A DNA stretch of 64,000 nucleotides from Gehongia tenuis (GCF_014384795.1 NZ_JACRSR010000001.1:496001-560000), one strand, 5' to 3'. Counted from the first letter of the stretch, positions 1-8,266 are shown. The notes: generated by a model from the sequence alone, not told the origin. Program-made: numbers and translations.

Positions 1-67
1 GGGGGACGGCGGCAAAAGCGCCGCATAAGTTCGGGCGGCGTCAGTCAAACTAAGGTGAAAATGTTGG
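1..67. other. Left edge, possible tail of an upstream gene
   Basis: One frame reads GDGGKSAA and stops at TAA at 26-28. This could be the end of an upstream gene co-transcribed with the exporter operon, but eight codons are too few to identify it. No clear promoter is visible before the first gene. Confidence 0.2.
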
Positions 68-82
68 ATGGAGGTGGCGGCG

Positions 83-1105
83 ATGTGGAAGCGGTGGATG
101 GTGTATCTATCGGTGGCGGCGCTGGTTTGCGGCGTAGGATATGCGGCGAGCCTTCCGGAAAAGCAGGCGGAGGCGCCCACGGTGCGGGCGGAAAAACGGC
201 TTTTATATAAGGAAGTGACGGTGATGGGCGCGGCGGCCTGGGCGGACACGGAGACGGTGGCTTTGCCGGAGGGGGCGAAAGTGAAAAGCGTACTGGTGGA
301 GCCGGGGGATTCCGTGCAGGCGGGGGAGGCGCTGTTTGCCCTGGACGACGGGGAAGCGGTCAGCGCGCTCAAAAAGGCGAAGGCGGAGCGTGAACTTTTT
401 GCCGCCGAACAGCGCTCGGCCATGGCGAAGGCCCAGGATCAGCGGCTATTCGAGCAGCAGGCCATGGCGCAGGGGGCCTCGGCGGAGCTTTCCGCGTTCA
501 ACGGAGCGGTGAGCGGCGGCGCCCAAAATCCTGCGGATGAGGCGGCGGCGCAGAAGCAGCTGGAACTCTATGACCTCACGATTGCGGAGCTGGAAGAGGC
601 CCGGGACAGGCTCACCTTCCGCGCCGCCCTCTCCGGCGAGGTGGTTGCGGTGGGCGTTGCCGGGGGAAGCTACGCCGCCGCCGGATCCGGGGTGATCATC
701 GGCAGCGGGCCCATGGAGGTCATGGTGAGCGCCGCCATGAACGACGGGGCGAAGCTCATGGACGGCCAAAGGGCCTATGCGGAAGCGGACGGACGGAGCT
801 GGGAGGGCATCCTTCGGGACGTGAAGGTGGAGCCCGACGGGGAGGGCTACCGCACCACCGCCCGGCTGGAGGGCGCGGAAGGCCTCGCCCTCGGCGAGAC
901 GGTGGAGGTGCGGGTGCGGGTGGAGGAGCGGGAGGCCGTCGCGCTGCCCCTTGCCGCCGTGGCCATGGATGGCGGGGAAGCCTGCGTCCTTTTGCCGGAC
1001 GGAAGCCGGAAGGCGGTCAGCCTGGGGCTCTCCGACGGCGCCTACGTGGAGGTCTCCGGACTTGCCGAAGGGGAGCGGGTGCTCCTGGAGGCGGCCCATG
1101 ATTGA
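83..1105 (+). CDS. MacA-like periplasmic-adaptor (HlyD family) subunit of ABC exporter
   Basis: This is a membrane-anchored adaptor protein of an ABC export system. A hydrophobic N-terminal segment of about 20 residues (WMVYLSVAALVCGVGYAA) is followed by a biotinyl/lipoyl-like half-motif (VKSVLVEPGDSVQAGEALFAL), an alanine- and glutamate-rich coiled-coil hairpin, a second lipoyl-like strand and a beta-barrel domain, the usual HlyD/MacA order. An in-frame ATG lies at 68, but GGAGGTG at 70-76 is ideally placed for the ATG at 83, so that start was chosen (340 aa). The stop overlaps the ATPase start by 8 bases. In Gram-positive bacteria such adaptors work with MacB-type permeases to export peptides or antibiotics. 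The substrate is unknown. Confidence 0.85.
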   Translation: MWKRWMVYLSVAALVCGVGYAASLPEKQAEAPTVRAEKRLLYKEVTVMGAAAWADTETVALPEGAKVKSVLVEPGDSVQAGEALFALDDGEAVSALKKAKAERELFAAEQRSAMAKAQDQRLFEQQAMAQGASAELSAFNGAVSGGAQNPADEAAAQKQLELYDLTIAELEEARDRLTFRAALSGEVVAVGVAGGSYAAAGSGVIIGSGPMEVMVSAAMNDGAKLMDGQRAYAEADGRSWEGILRDVKVEPDGEGYRTTARLEGAEGLALGETVEVRVRVEEREAVALPLAAVAMDGGEACVLLPDGSRKAVSLGLSDGAYVEVSGLAEGERVLLEAAHD

Positions 1106-1766
1106 GATGGAGGGCGTGGTCAAGTATTACCGTCAGGCGAGAGGCGGGGTCCACGCCCTTCGGGGCGTGGATTTTTCCGTGGCGGACGGGGAATTCGTGG
1201 CGGTGACCGGCCCGTCGGGATCGGGCAAGTCCACGCTGCTCAACATCCTCGGGTGCCTGGACCGGCCGGACGGCGGCGAGTACCGCCTCGCCGGCAGGTC
1301 CGTGGCCCATCTTCGGCCCGCCCAGCTGGCGGAGGTGCGGCGCAAGGTGATCGGCTTCGTGTTCCAGTCCTTCCACCTGCTGCCCCGCATGACGGCCCAG
1401 GAGAACGTGGAGCTGCCCCTCATGCTCTCCGGCATCCCGCTGCCCTTCCGCAGGAAACGGGCGGGAGAGCTGCTGGAGAAAATGGGCCTGGGGGACCGGC
1501 TGCATCACCTGCCCGGCGAGCTTTCCGGCGGCCAGCGCCAGCGGGTGGCCATCGCGAGGGCGCTGGTGAAGGGGCCGGAGGTGATCTTCGCCGATGAGCC
1601 CACCGGCAACCTGGACGAGACCACCGGCAGGGAGATCATGGAGATTTTCGGCGGCCTCCACAAGGAGGGCTGCACGGTGGTGCTGATCACCCACCAGCCG
1701 GAGACCGCAAGGTGCGCCGGCAAGGGCTACCGCATGAAAAATGGACGATTGGAGCGATACTTTTGA
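1098..1766 (+). CDS. ABC transporter ATP-binding protein (MacB/LolD-type)
   Basis: This is the cytoplasmic ATPase of the exporter. It has Walker A GPSGSGKST, a Q-loop (FVFQSFHLLPRMTAQENV), the signature LSGGQRQRVAIARAL and Walker B VIFADEPTGNLDE, with the spacing of the LolD/MacB/FtsE family. The frame is open far upstream, but homology begins at MIEMEGVVKYYRQ, giving 222 aa. The start overlaps the adaptor gene, and the stop shares TTGA with the permease start, so the three subunits are probably translationally coupled. I infer export or lipoprotein-release function from the partners. The substrate cannot be read from sequence. Confidence 0.93.
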   Translation: MIEMEGVVKYYRQARGGVHALRGVDFSVADGEFVAVTGPSGSGKSTLLNILGCLDRPDGGEYRLAGRSVAHLRPAQLAEVRRKVIGFVFQSFHLLPRMTAQENVELPLMLSGIPLPFRRKRAGELLEKMGLGDRLHHLPGELSGGQRQRVAIARALVKGPEVIFADEPTGNLDETTGREIMEIFGGLHKEGCTVVLITHQPETARCAGKGYRMKNGRLERYF

Positions 1767-2911
1767 GTTTTTGGGACATGGCCCGCATGGCTTTTCATCA
1801 TATGCGGCACAATTTCATGCGCTCCTTTTTGACCCTGCTGGGCATCGCCATCGGCGTGGCTTCCATCCTCACCGTCACCTCGGTGGGGGACGGCGGCCGG
1901 GCGCGGATGAACCGGGAGCTCATGCGCTTTGGCATCAACCGGGTCTGGATCTACCCCGAGGAGGACCCGCTGACGGTGAGGAGCGCCGCCGCGCTCATGG
2001 GCCTTGACAACGTGAGCGCCTGCTGTCCCGTGGCCCGGCGGATGGGCCTTGCCGAGGGCGGGGAGGGCAGATGCACCCTGCAGGTGGTGGGCGCCACGCC
2101 CGCTCAGCTTGAGGGCGAGGAGCTGAAGCTTGTTCTCGGCCGCTTCCTCAAGGACACGGACGGGGCGCTCCGGGAACGGTCGGCGGTCATCATGTCCCGC
2201 ACGGCGGAGGCGCTGTACGCCGGGGACCCCATTGGTGAGACGCTGTGGGTGGACGGCGCCGCTTTCAAGGTGGTGGGCGTGGTGGAAAGCGGCACCGAAC
2301 CCGTGTCGAAGAGCGCGGCGGTGGACCAGGTGTTCCTGCCCCTTTCCGTGTACGAAACCCTCTATCCCGGGGGCAGCCTCACCGAGATCACCCTCAGCGT
2401 GGCCGAGGGCGCGGACGTGGCCGGGGTCCGGGAGGCGGCGGGGGAGATGCTGGCCCGCCAGTCCGTTAAGGCGGAGCTCAAAAGCCTGGACTATGAGCGG
2501 GGGCTCGCTGAGGACGTGCTCAGCATCTTCCTCATGGTGATGAGCTTTGTGGCCGCCATATGCCTGGTGGCCGGGGGCGTCGGCGTGATGAACATCATGC
2601 TGGTCACCGTGTCCGAGCGCACCCACGAGATCGGGCTCATGAAGGCGTTGGGCGCGGACAGCGGCATGATCATGGTGCAGTTTCTGGGCGAGGCGCTGTT
2701 CTTCTCCCTCACCGGCGGACTTATCGGCATCCTGGGCGGCATGGGGCTGACCGCTCTGGCCCGGATCTTTTTGGATATTCCCGCCGCCGTGGGTTTTGGC
2801 CCCGCGCTCCTCACCGCCCTGTTCGCCGCGGCTCTCGGCCTGGTCTTCGGACTCTATCCCGCCTGGAAGGCCACCCAGCTCGATCCGGTGGAGGCCCTGG
2901 GCAAGGAATAA
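1763..2911 (+). CDS. MacB-like FtsX-family ABC permease
   Basis: This is the membrane permease partner. One N-terminal membrane helix (FLTLLGIAIGVASILTV) is followed by a large extracytoplasmic domain of about 200 residues and three C-terminal helices. The conserved FtsX/MacB segment GVGVMNIMLVTVSERTHEIGLMKALGA precedes them. The preferred start is TTG at 1763. It forms a TTGA overlap with the ATPase stop and has GGAG at 1751-1754 eight bases upstream. ATG at 1778 is the alternative. The ATP-binding domain is a separate polypeptide, unlike E. coli MacB where it is fused. Together the genes form a complete adaptor-ATPase-permease exporter. Confidence 0.9.
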   Translation: MSFWDMARMAFHHMRHNFMRSFLTLLGIAIGVASILTVTSVGDGGRARMNRELMRFGINRVWIYPEEDPLTVRSAAALMGLDNVSACCPVARRMGLAEGGEGRCTLQVVGATPAQLEGEELKLVLGRFLKDTDGALRERSAVIMSRTAEALYAGDPIGETLWVDGAAFKVVGVVESGTEPVSKSAAVDQVFLPLSVYETLYPGGSLTEITLSVAEGADVAGVREAAGEMLARQSVKAELKSLDYERGLAEDVLSIFLMVMSFVAAICLVAGGVGVMNIMLVTVSERTHEIGLMKALGADSGMIMVQFLGEALFFSLTGGLIGILGGMGLTALARIFLDIPAAVGFGPALLTALFAAALGLVFGLYPAWKATQLDPVEALGKE

Positions 2912-2917
2912 TTTCCC

Positions 2918-2946
2918 TTCAAATTCTCGCCTTTTGGGTGTACAAT
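2918..2946 (+). promoter_or_regulatory. Putative sigma-A promoter for the S41 protease gene
   Basis: TTCAAA (2918-2923) and TACAAT (2941-2946) are separated by 17 bases. They lie just after the exporter operon stop and about 80 bases before the protease start. Confidence 0.6.
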
Positions 2947-3026
2947 AAACTATCGCGTCTTTTGGCATGGCCAAAGGCGCTTCCCGCATAGGATGATTGA
3001 GAAGATTGAGGAGATGGGGTACGGAT

Positions 3027-4232
3027 ATGAGAAGAAAAACGCTGTTGACCTCGGTGGCGCTGGTGCTGCTGATCGCCATAACGGCGGGGGGTACCTATTA
3101 CCTGACCCGTTCGGCCATCGTGCAGGAGGGCACGGTGCTCATCACCGAGGAGGCCTTCCAGCAATACAAGCAGTACGAACGGCTGGCCCAGGTGCAGGAT
3201 TACATCAAGAACAACTACATCACCGAGGTGGACGACGAGACGCTGGTGAACGGCGCCGTCAAGGGGATGGCCTATTCGACGGGCGATCTCTACAGCGCCT
3301 ACTACACCCCGGAGGAGTACGCCGAGCTCCAGCAGGAGCGGGAGGGCGCCTACGCCGGGGCGGGCTTTTTGGTGACCCAGGACCCGGACGACGGACTGGT
3401 GACGGTGCTGCAGGTCTTCACGGACAGCCCGGCGGCCAAGGCGGGCGTCGCCAAGGCCGACAAGATTGTGAAGGTGGACGGCGAGGACGTGCGCGGGCTC
3501 ACCACCGATGCGATCGTGGACCGGGTCAAGGGGGAGAAGGGCACCGATGTGGTGCTTACCATGCTTCGGGGCGGGGAGGAAATCGACTTCACCCTCACCC
3601 GGGACGACGTGGTGGCGGACCGCACCGAGTATGAGATGCTGGACGACGGCATCCTCTATATCCACATCGTGGAGTTTTCCGGCAACGACGTGACCCGCTT
3701 CAAGGAGGCCATGGACTACGGCAGCGAGAAGGGCGCCAAGGGCATCATCGTGGACCTTCGGGATAACCCCGGCGGGCTCTTGAGCGATTCGGTGGCCATC
3801 GCCGATCTGCTGGTGCCGGAGGGGCTGGTGGTGTACACCGAGGACCGCTACGGCAACCGCGTGGAGGAGACCTCGGACGCGGGCTGCTGGGGCAAACCGC
3901 TGGTGCTCCTGGTCAACGAGAACAGCGCCTCCGCCTCCGAGATCCTGGCCGGCGCGGTGCAGGATTACGGCGTGGGCAAGCTGGTGGGCACGAAAACCTT
4001 CGGCAAGGGCATCGTCCAGTCCATCCACCAGTTCCAGGAGGACGGCGCCGCCATCAAGATCACCACCTCCTATTACTACACGCCCAGCGGACGCTGCATC
4101 CACGGCACCGGGATCATTCCCGACGTGGAATCCACGCTGCCCGAGGACCTCAGCCGGGCCAGCCTGAACCATGACAACGACACCCAGCTGAAGGACGGCA
4201 TCAAGGTGCTGAAGGAAATGATGGCGGAATAG
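3027..4232 (+). CDS. S41 family C-terminal processing peptidase (CtpA-like)
   Basis: This is a secreted or membrane-anchored serine protease of the carboxyl-terminal processing family. An N-terminal helix (TLLTSVALVLLIAITAGGTYYL) acts as signal or anchor. A short helical region and a PDZ domain (GAGFLVTQDPDDGLVTVLQVFTDSPAAKAGV) come next, then the S41 core. The nucleophile serine is in NENSASASEILAGAV and the general-base lysine in GTKTFGKGIVQS, so the Ser/Lys dyad is intact. ATG at 3027 was chosen because the signal segment starts there; a TTG at 2997 would only add a basic extension. The gene stands alone between a promoter and a strong terminator. Clostridial CtpA proteins process envelope or sporulation proteins, but the target here is unknown. 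Confidence 0.92.
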   Translation: MRRKTLLTSVALVLLIAITAGGTYYLTRSAIVQEGTVLITEEAFQQYKQYERLAQVQDYIKNNYITEVDDETLVNGAVKGMAYSTGDLYSAYYTPEEYAELQQEREGAYAGAGFLVTQDPDDGLVTVLQVFTDSPAAKAGVAKADKIVKVDGEDVRGLTTDAIVDRVKGEKGTDVVLTMLRGGEEIDFTLTRDDVVADRTEYEMLDDGILYIHIVEFSGNDVTRFKEAMDYGSEKGAKGIIVDLRDNPGGLLSDSVAIADLLVPEGLVVYTEDRYGNRVEETSDAGCWGKPLVLLVNENSASASEILAGAVQDYGVGKLVGTKTFGKGIVQSIHQFQEDGAAIKITTSYYYTPSGRCIHGTGIIPDVESTLPEDLSRASLNHDNDTQLKDGIKVLKEMMAE

Positions 4233-4243
4233 CAGAAAACCGG

Positions 4244-4269
4244 GGCGGCCGACAGGCCGCCTTTTTTTT
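4244..4269 (+). terminator. Rho-independent terminator after the S41 protease
   Basis: GGCGGCC and GGCCGCC form a 7-bp GC stem with a GACA loop, followed by eight T residues. Confidence 0.9.
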
Positions 4270-4288
4270 CGGAAAAATACACGTTTTA

Positions 4289-4316
4289 TTGAATTTTTCC
4301 GTGGATTGAGTATAAT
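4289..4316 (+). promoter_or_regulatory. Promoter of the AraC-family regulator
   Basis: TTGAAT (4289-4294) and a perfect TATAAT (4311-4316) are 16 bases apart. Transcription would begin near 4323, which rules out the upstream TTG at 4306 as the gene start. Confidence 0.75.
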
Positions 4317-4335
4317 AAATGCATATCGTGTGAGG

Positions 4336-5094
4336 ATGATGACTGTGACCCAATTTACCGTGGCCAAAACCTTTGTTCCGCTCAGCGACTGCGGGAGCCA
4401 CACCCATGGCGGCTGGGAGATCATATTGAACCTGTCCGGCAGGGGGGAGAACGTCTTTGACGAGAGGACCAGCCCCTTCTATCCCGGGCTTATTACCTGC
4501 GTGCCGCCCCGGATGGCCCACGGGAAAATCTGCCGCGGAACCTTCAAGGATATCTATATCACCACGAATGAGAAGAACCTCTTTCCCGGCGGCAGGGTCA
4601 TCACCACCACCGACGACGAGTTCAAGAGCATCGAAAAGATCATGGAGATGATCCATTACGCCTATTTCCGGGACAACGGCCTTGTGAGCGCCGGCACGGC
4701 GGAACTGTGCGCGGCCCTGGTCCAGCTGATCAAGGAGCGCACCCGGCAGCGCCCGGTGAATCCCTACGCCGAGCGCATCCGAAGGGTGATCATTCAGCGC
4801 TTTTCCGATCCCGAGCTGTCCATCACCTCCGCCATGGAGGGGCTGCCCTATTCGGTGGATTACCTGCGCCGCCTTTTCACGAGGGAGTTCGGCGTGACGC
4901 CCCAGCAGTACCTCATTCAGCTGAGAATGGAGCGGGCCCGGCAGATCCTGAAGCAGCCGGGGCTTTCCGTCACCGAGGCCGCTCTGTCCTGCGGATTTTA
5001 TGACGCCCGCTACTTTTCCCGGCTGTTCCGCCGGGAGACGGGCCAGACGCCGAGCGAATATGCGCGGCATCCCAGTTCGTTTTTGTCCACCTAA
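4336..5094 (+). CDS. AraC family transcriptional regulator
   Basis: This is a sugar-type regulator with an N-terminal cupin sensing domain (about residues 1-140; SHTHGGWEIILNLSGRGENVF resembles the cupin metal/ligand strand pair). A C-terminal pair of helix-turn-helix motifs spans about 150-245 and includes LRRLFTREFGVTPQQYLIQLRMERARQILK and AALSCGFYDARYFSRLFRRETGQTPSEY. Promoter position limits the start to ATG 4336 or 4339, or GTG 4345, which has GAGG at 4332-4335 at better spacing. It is followed directly by the sugar operon in the same orientation. I infer that it activates that operon in response to the sugar or its phosphate. The effector is unknown. Confidence 0.9.
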   Translation: MMTVTQFTVAKTFVPLSDCGSHTHGGWEIILNLSGRGENVFDERTSPFYPGLITCVPPRMAHGKICRGTFKDIYITTNEKNLFPGGRVITTTDDEFKSIEKIMEMIHYAYFRDNGLVSAGTAELCAALVQLIKERTRQRPVNPYAERIRRVIIQRFSDPELSITSAMEGLPYSVDYLRRLFTREFGVTPQQYLIQLRMERARQILKQPGLSVTEAALSCGFYDARYFSRLFRRETGQTPSEYARHPSSFLST

Positions 5095-5134
5095 CTGTCC
5101 CGGATTTTCCTCCTGTTTTCACCCCTGCCGTGAA

Positions 5135-5140
5135 TATAAT
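5135..5140 (+). promoter_or_regulatory. -10 element of the sugar operon without a recognisable -35
   Basis: A perfect TATAAT lies about 50 bases upstream of the dehydrogenase, but the 15-19 bases before it hold nothing like TTGACA. This is the usual look of an activator-dependent promoter, and an AraC regulator gene sits immediately upstream. Confidence 0.5.
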
Positions 5141-5191
5141 AGAGATTAGTTCCGAAAGGAAAAACGATTTTATTAGGAGGGTGGATTATCA

Positions 5192-6193
5192 ATGAAGCAT
5201 ATTATATCGACCGGACCCATGAAAAGCCAGATTGTGGATGAACCCATGCCCACGATCACCGACGATCAGCTTTTGATTAAAACGAAGTACGTCGGCGTCT
5301 GCCGTTCGGAGCATGACGACTGGAAAGTGGCCGAAGCGGGCCAGCAGTTTGGTCATGAGCCCATGGGCTATGTGGCCGAAGTGGGCAAGAACGTGAAGGG
5401 CTTTGCCGTGGGCGATCGGGTCAGCGGCCTTTGGGGCGGCTCTCTTCCCGGGTCCGGCGGCATGGTGGAGTACGGCGTTGCCACCCCCGGCAAGGACGTC
5501 GTTGTGAAGCTCCCCGACTGCCTCAGCGATGAGGAAGCCATCCTGGAGCCCCTCGCCTGCATCGCCAGCGCGGTCAGCAAGGTGAAAAAGGGCGTGCCCG
5601 GCGACAAGATCGCCGTGGTGGGCACCGGCTACATGGGCTGCGGCGCCATCAGCCTTCTGAAGGCGTGCGGCGCTTACGTGGTGGCGGTGGATATCCGTCC
5701 CGAGTCCCGCGAATGGGCGAAGCGCTACGGCGCGGATGAAGTGTACACCCCGGAGGAGGCCTGGGAGAAGTTCGAGGCCCATATGGATCCCTCCGAAGGT
5801 TTCCTCGGCTTTGACGCCGTGATGGAGTGGGGCGAGACCAACGAGTCGCTGGATCTGGCCATCCATATGACCAAGATGTGCGGACAGCTTTGCATCGGCG
5901 CCTATCACACCGGCGGCAAGCGTCTTGTGGACGTGCAGCGGCTCAATGTGATGGCCATTGACTGCCTCTCCACCCATCCCCGTGAGCTGGAGCTGAGCCG
6001 CAGCGGCGCCGAGAACGCCGCCCGCATGCTGGCCAGCGGCGAGTGGAAGTTCCGCAATGTGCCCACCAGGATCTATCCGAGGAACATGTTCGATCAGGCT
6101 CAGGCCGATCTGGAAGTGAAGTACGGTAAGTTCGTCAAGGCCGCCGTGGATATGACCATGGAGGACGGCGAGCCCTACATCATTGGGGAGTAA
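5192..6193 (+). CDS. Zinc-binding medium-chain alcohol/polyol dehydrogenase
   Basis: This is a GroES-like medium-chain dehydrogenase/reductase of 333 aa, probably oxidising a polyol or sugar hydroxyl with NAD(P). Catalytic-zinc ligand candidates are C37 in GVCRSE and H55-E56 in FGHEPMG. The Rossmann motif GTGYMGCG (about 165-172) is followed by an aspartate in VVAVDIRPE, which favours NAD over NADP. The four-cysteine structural-zinc loop is absent, the segment around residues 80-95 being short and glycine-rich. AGGAGGGTGG precedes the ATG. It is first in a run with an allulose-6-phosphate epimerase-like protein, RpiB and a sugar kinase. Its role there (interconverting a polyol or keto sugar with the kinase substrate) is inference. 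Confidence 0.85.
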   Translation: MKHIISTGPMKSQIVDEPMPTITDDQLLIKTKYVGVCRSEHDDWKVAEAGQQFGHEPMGYVAEVGKNVKGFAVGDRVSGLWGGSLPGSGGMVEYGVATPGKDVVVKLPDCLSDEEAILEPLACIASAVSKVKKGVPGDKIAVVGTGYMGCGAISLLKACGAYVVAVDIRPESREWAKRYGADEVYTPEEAWEKFEAHMDPSEGFLGFDAVMEWGETNESLDLAIHMTKMCGQLCIGAYHTGGKRLVDVQRLNVMAIDCLSTHPRELELSRSGAENAARMLASGEWKFRNVPTRIYPRNMFDQAQADLEVKYGKFVKAAVDMTMEDGEPYIIGE

Positions 6194-6195
6194 GC

Positions 6196-6846
6196 ATGGA
6201 AAAGCTCCTTTGTCCATCGATGATGTGCGCGGATTATGCTTCTTTGAAGACAGAGATGGAAGCGCTGGAGGCTGCGGGGGCGGATCTGCTGCATATTGAC
6301 ATTATGGACGGGACCTTCGTGCCCAATTTTGGTATGGGACTGCAGGATACGGAGTATCTTTGCAAAGCGGCAAGGATTCCCTGCGGCGTCCACCTGATGG
6401 TGCGGCGCCCCGGGGATTACCTCGAGCTGTTTGCGTCCCTGGGCGCGGAGCGGATCATCGTCCATGCGGAAGCGGAAGGCGATACCGCCGATCAGCTTCA
6501 AAAGATTCGGGCACTGGGCAAGAAGGCGGGTATCGCGGTGAACCCTGAAACGTCCTTCGAGGCGGTCGAAGCCTTCCTGCCTTTGTGTGACGAGGTGCTG
6601 GCCATGAGCGTGCACCCCGGCTTCGCCGGTCAGGCGTTTATCCCGGAATGCGCCGAAAAGGTGAAACGTTTCGCCAAGGAAAGCGGACGCTACGGCTACG
6701 AGGTGGTGCTGGACGGCGCCTGCTCGCCGGAGCGCATCGGAAGCTTCTCCAAGGAGGGCGTGCACGGGTTCGTTTTAGGCACCTCGGCGCTTTTTGGGAA
6801 GGGCCGGCCCTACGCCGAGATCCTTCGGGAACTTCGAAGTCTGTAA
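6196..6846 (+). CDS. D-allulose-6-phosphate 3-epimerase-like protein (RPE superfamily, AlsE-like)
   Basis: This is a TIM-barrel ketose-phosphate 3-epimerase of 216 aa. Metal-binding positions H33, D35, H66 and D173 are present in HIDIMDG, VHLMV and VVLDGACS. The wording resembles E. coli AlsE more than ribulose-phosphate epimerase: RRPGDY after the second metal histidine, NPETS, PGFAGQAFIPE and LDGACS instead of the canonical NPGFGGQ and VDGGV. The canonical rpe gene is separately present at 62424, so this copy is unlikely to be the housekeeping enzyme. With RpiB and the AlsK-like kinase downstream, the likely step is D-allulose-6-phosphate to D-fructose-6-phosphate. Assignment is from memory of family motifs. 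Confidence 0.8.
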   Translation: MEKLLCPSMMCADYASLKTEMEALEAAGADLLHIDIMDGTFVPNFGMGLQDTEYLCKAARIPCGVHLMVRRPGDYLELFASLGAERIIVHAEAEGDTADQLQKIRALGKKAGIAVNPETSFEAVEAFLPLCDEVLAMSVHPGFAGQAFIPECAEKVKRFAKESGRYGYEVVLDGACSPERIGSFSKEGVHGFVLGTSALFGKGRPYAEILRELRSL

Positions 6847-6862
6847 CAGGAAGGGATGGACC

Positions 6863-7306
6863 ATGAAAATTGCCATTGGAAACGACCACACCGCGGTGGA
6901 GATGAAACAGGCGATCCAGCAGTATCTGACGGAGCTTGGCCATGAGGTGGTCAACTACGGCACCGATTCTTCCGAACGCTGCGACTACCCCGTCTATGGG
7001 GAGAAGGTGGCGCTGGCGGTGGCTTCGGGGGAAGCGGATCTCGGGGTTCTCATCTGCGGAACCGGTGTGGGCATCTCCCTTGCGGCCAACAAGGTGAAGG
7101 GAATCCGCGCCTGCGTTTGCAGCGAGCCCTATTCCGCCCGCCTGTCACGGGAACACAACAACACCAACATCATCGCCTTTGGCGCCCGGGTTGTGGGCGT
7201 GGAACTGGCCAAGATGATTGTGAGCGAATGGCTGAACGCCGTCTATGAAGGCGGCCGCCATCAAAAGCGCATCGATATGATTCATGCCATCGAGGCGAAA
7301 AGATAG
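6863..7306 (+). CDS. rpiB: RpiB/LacAB family sugar-phosphate isomerase
   Basis: This 147-aa protein matches ribose-5-phosphate isomerase B in length and motifs: an N-terminal GNDHTAVEMK nucleotide-fold start, the catalytic cysteine in LICGTGVGIS, the histidine in SREHNNTN and the C-terminal helix that ends RIDMIHAIE. RpiB enzymes also isomerise D-allose-6-phosphate to D-allulose-6-phosphate, which fits the neighbours. The longer open frame is spurious because AGGAAGGGA at 6848-6856 precedes ATG 6863 and homology starts there. It lies between the epimerase and the ROK kinase. It could also serve the pentose-phosphate pathway if no other Rpi exists in the genome. Confidence 0.9.
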   Translation: MKIAIGNDHTAVEMKQAIQQYLTELGHEVVNYGTDSSERCDYPVYGEKVALAVASGEADLGVLICGTGVGISLAANKVKGIRACVCSEPYSARLSREHNNTNIIAFGARVVGVELAKMIVSEWLNAVYEGGRHQKRIDMIHAIEAKR

Positions 7307-7341
7307 TCTAAAAAGAGATTTAAGAAAGGGGAAACGGGTAC

Positions 7342-8238
7342 ATGAGTGGATTTCAGATCGGAATGGATATTGGCGGAACCAACATCCGGATTGGCGCCGC
7401 CCGGGGCAGCGGCGAACTGGTGGGCTTTCGAAAACTGCCGCGGCGGGATGTACTGCCCGGCACCGAACCCTGTGAGCGGCTCAGCGCCTATCTGAAGGCA
7501 TACATCGCTGAGGAGCTTCAGGGCGGCCCGGTGGACGCCATCGTGATCGGCCTGCCCTCCACCATCAGTTCCAGCCACCGCCGCGTCCTCCAGTCGCCCA
7601 ATGTGGAGGGACTGGATGGGGTGGACCTGGCCGACGGGCTGGAGAAGGAACTGATGACGAAGGTATGGCTGGAGCGGGATGTGAATCTTCTGCTGTACCA
7701 CGACATGAAGGCCATGGCGCTGCCCCAGGAGGGCTTCACCGTGGGCATCTATGTGGGCACCGGCATTGGCAACGCTCTGTTCCTGGGCGGCAAGCCGTAC
7801 ACGGGTCGAAACGGCGTCGCCGGAGAACTGGGGCATCTGCCCATGATCGGAAGCGAGAAGATCTGCGGCTGCGGGAATATTGGCTGCACGGAGTGCTATG
7901 CCTCCGGCCGGGCCCTTGAAAACATCTCCCGCACCTGTTTCCCCGATACACCCCTTTCCGATCTGTTCGTGAAGCACGGGGAGGACCCCATCCTGCTTGA
8001 TTTTGTGGATGGAGTCGCCTGCGTGATCGCGGCGGAAATCAATCTTCTGGACCCCATGTGCGTGGTGCTGGGCGGCGGCGTGCTCACCATGCCCGCCTTC
8101 CCCGTGAAGCTGCTGGAGGAGAAGATTCACCTCCACGCCCGCAAGCCCCTGCCGGAGGAGACCATCGAGCTGCGTTACACCGACGGTCTGCCGGAGAATG
8201 GCGTCTATGGTGCGCTCATCTGCGCCCAAAAACTGTAA
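7342..8238 (+). CDS. ROK family sugar kinase, AlsK-like (putative D-allose kinase)
   Basis: This is an ATP-dependent hexose kinase of the ROK family, 298 aa. Visible motifs are the phosphate-binding DIGGTN (9-14), catalytic D113 in ERDVNLLL, GVAGELGHL with zinc-ligand H165, and the ROK zinc cysteines in CGCGNIGC. Long stretches read like E. coli AlsK: SPNVEGLDGVDLADGLE, LSDLFVKH, LLDPMCVVLGGGVLTMPAFP and RKPLP all have close counterparts in that enzyme as I remember it. The likely reaction is D-allose to D-allose-6-phosphate. It ends the operon before a strong bidirectional terminator. No transporter gene is in the cluster, so uptake must be encoded elsewhere. The exact substrate is inference. 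Confidence 0.82.
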   Translation: MSGFQIGMDIGGTNIRIGAARGSGELVGFRKLPRRDVLPGTEPCERLSAYLKAYIAEELQGGPVDAIVIGLPSTISSSHRRVLQSPNVEGLDGVDLADGLEKELMTKVWLERDVNLLLYHDMKAMALPQEGFTVGIYVGTGIGNALFLGGKPYTGRNGVAGELGHLPMIGSEKICGCGNIGCTECYASGRALENISRTCFPDTPLSDLFVKHGEDPILLDFVDGVACVIAAEINLLDPMCVVLGGGVLTMPAFPVKLLEEKIHLHARKPLPEETIELRYTDGLPENGVYGALICAQKL

Positions 8239-8266
8239 CCCATAATTTTTGAAATTCCATACCCAG

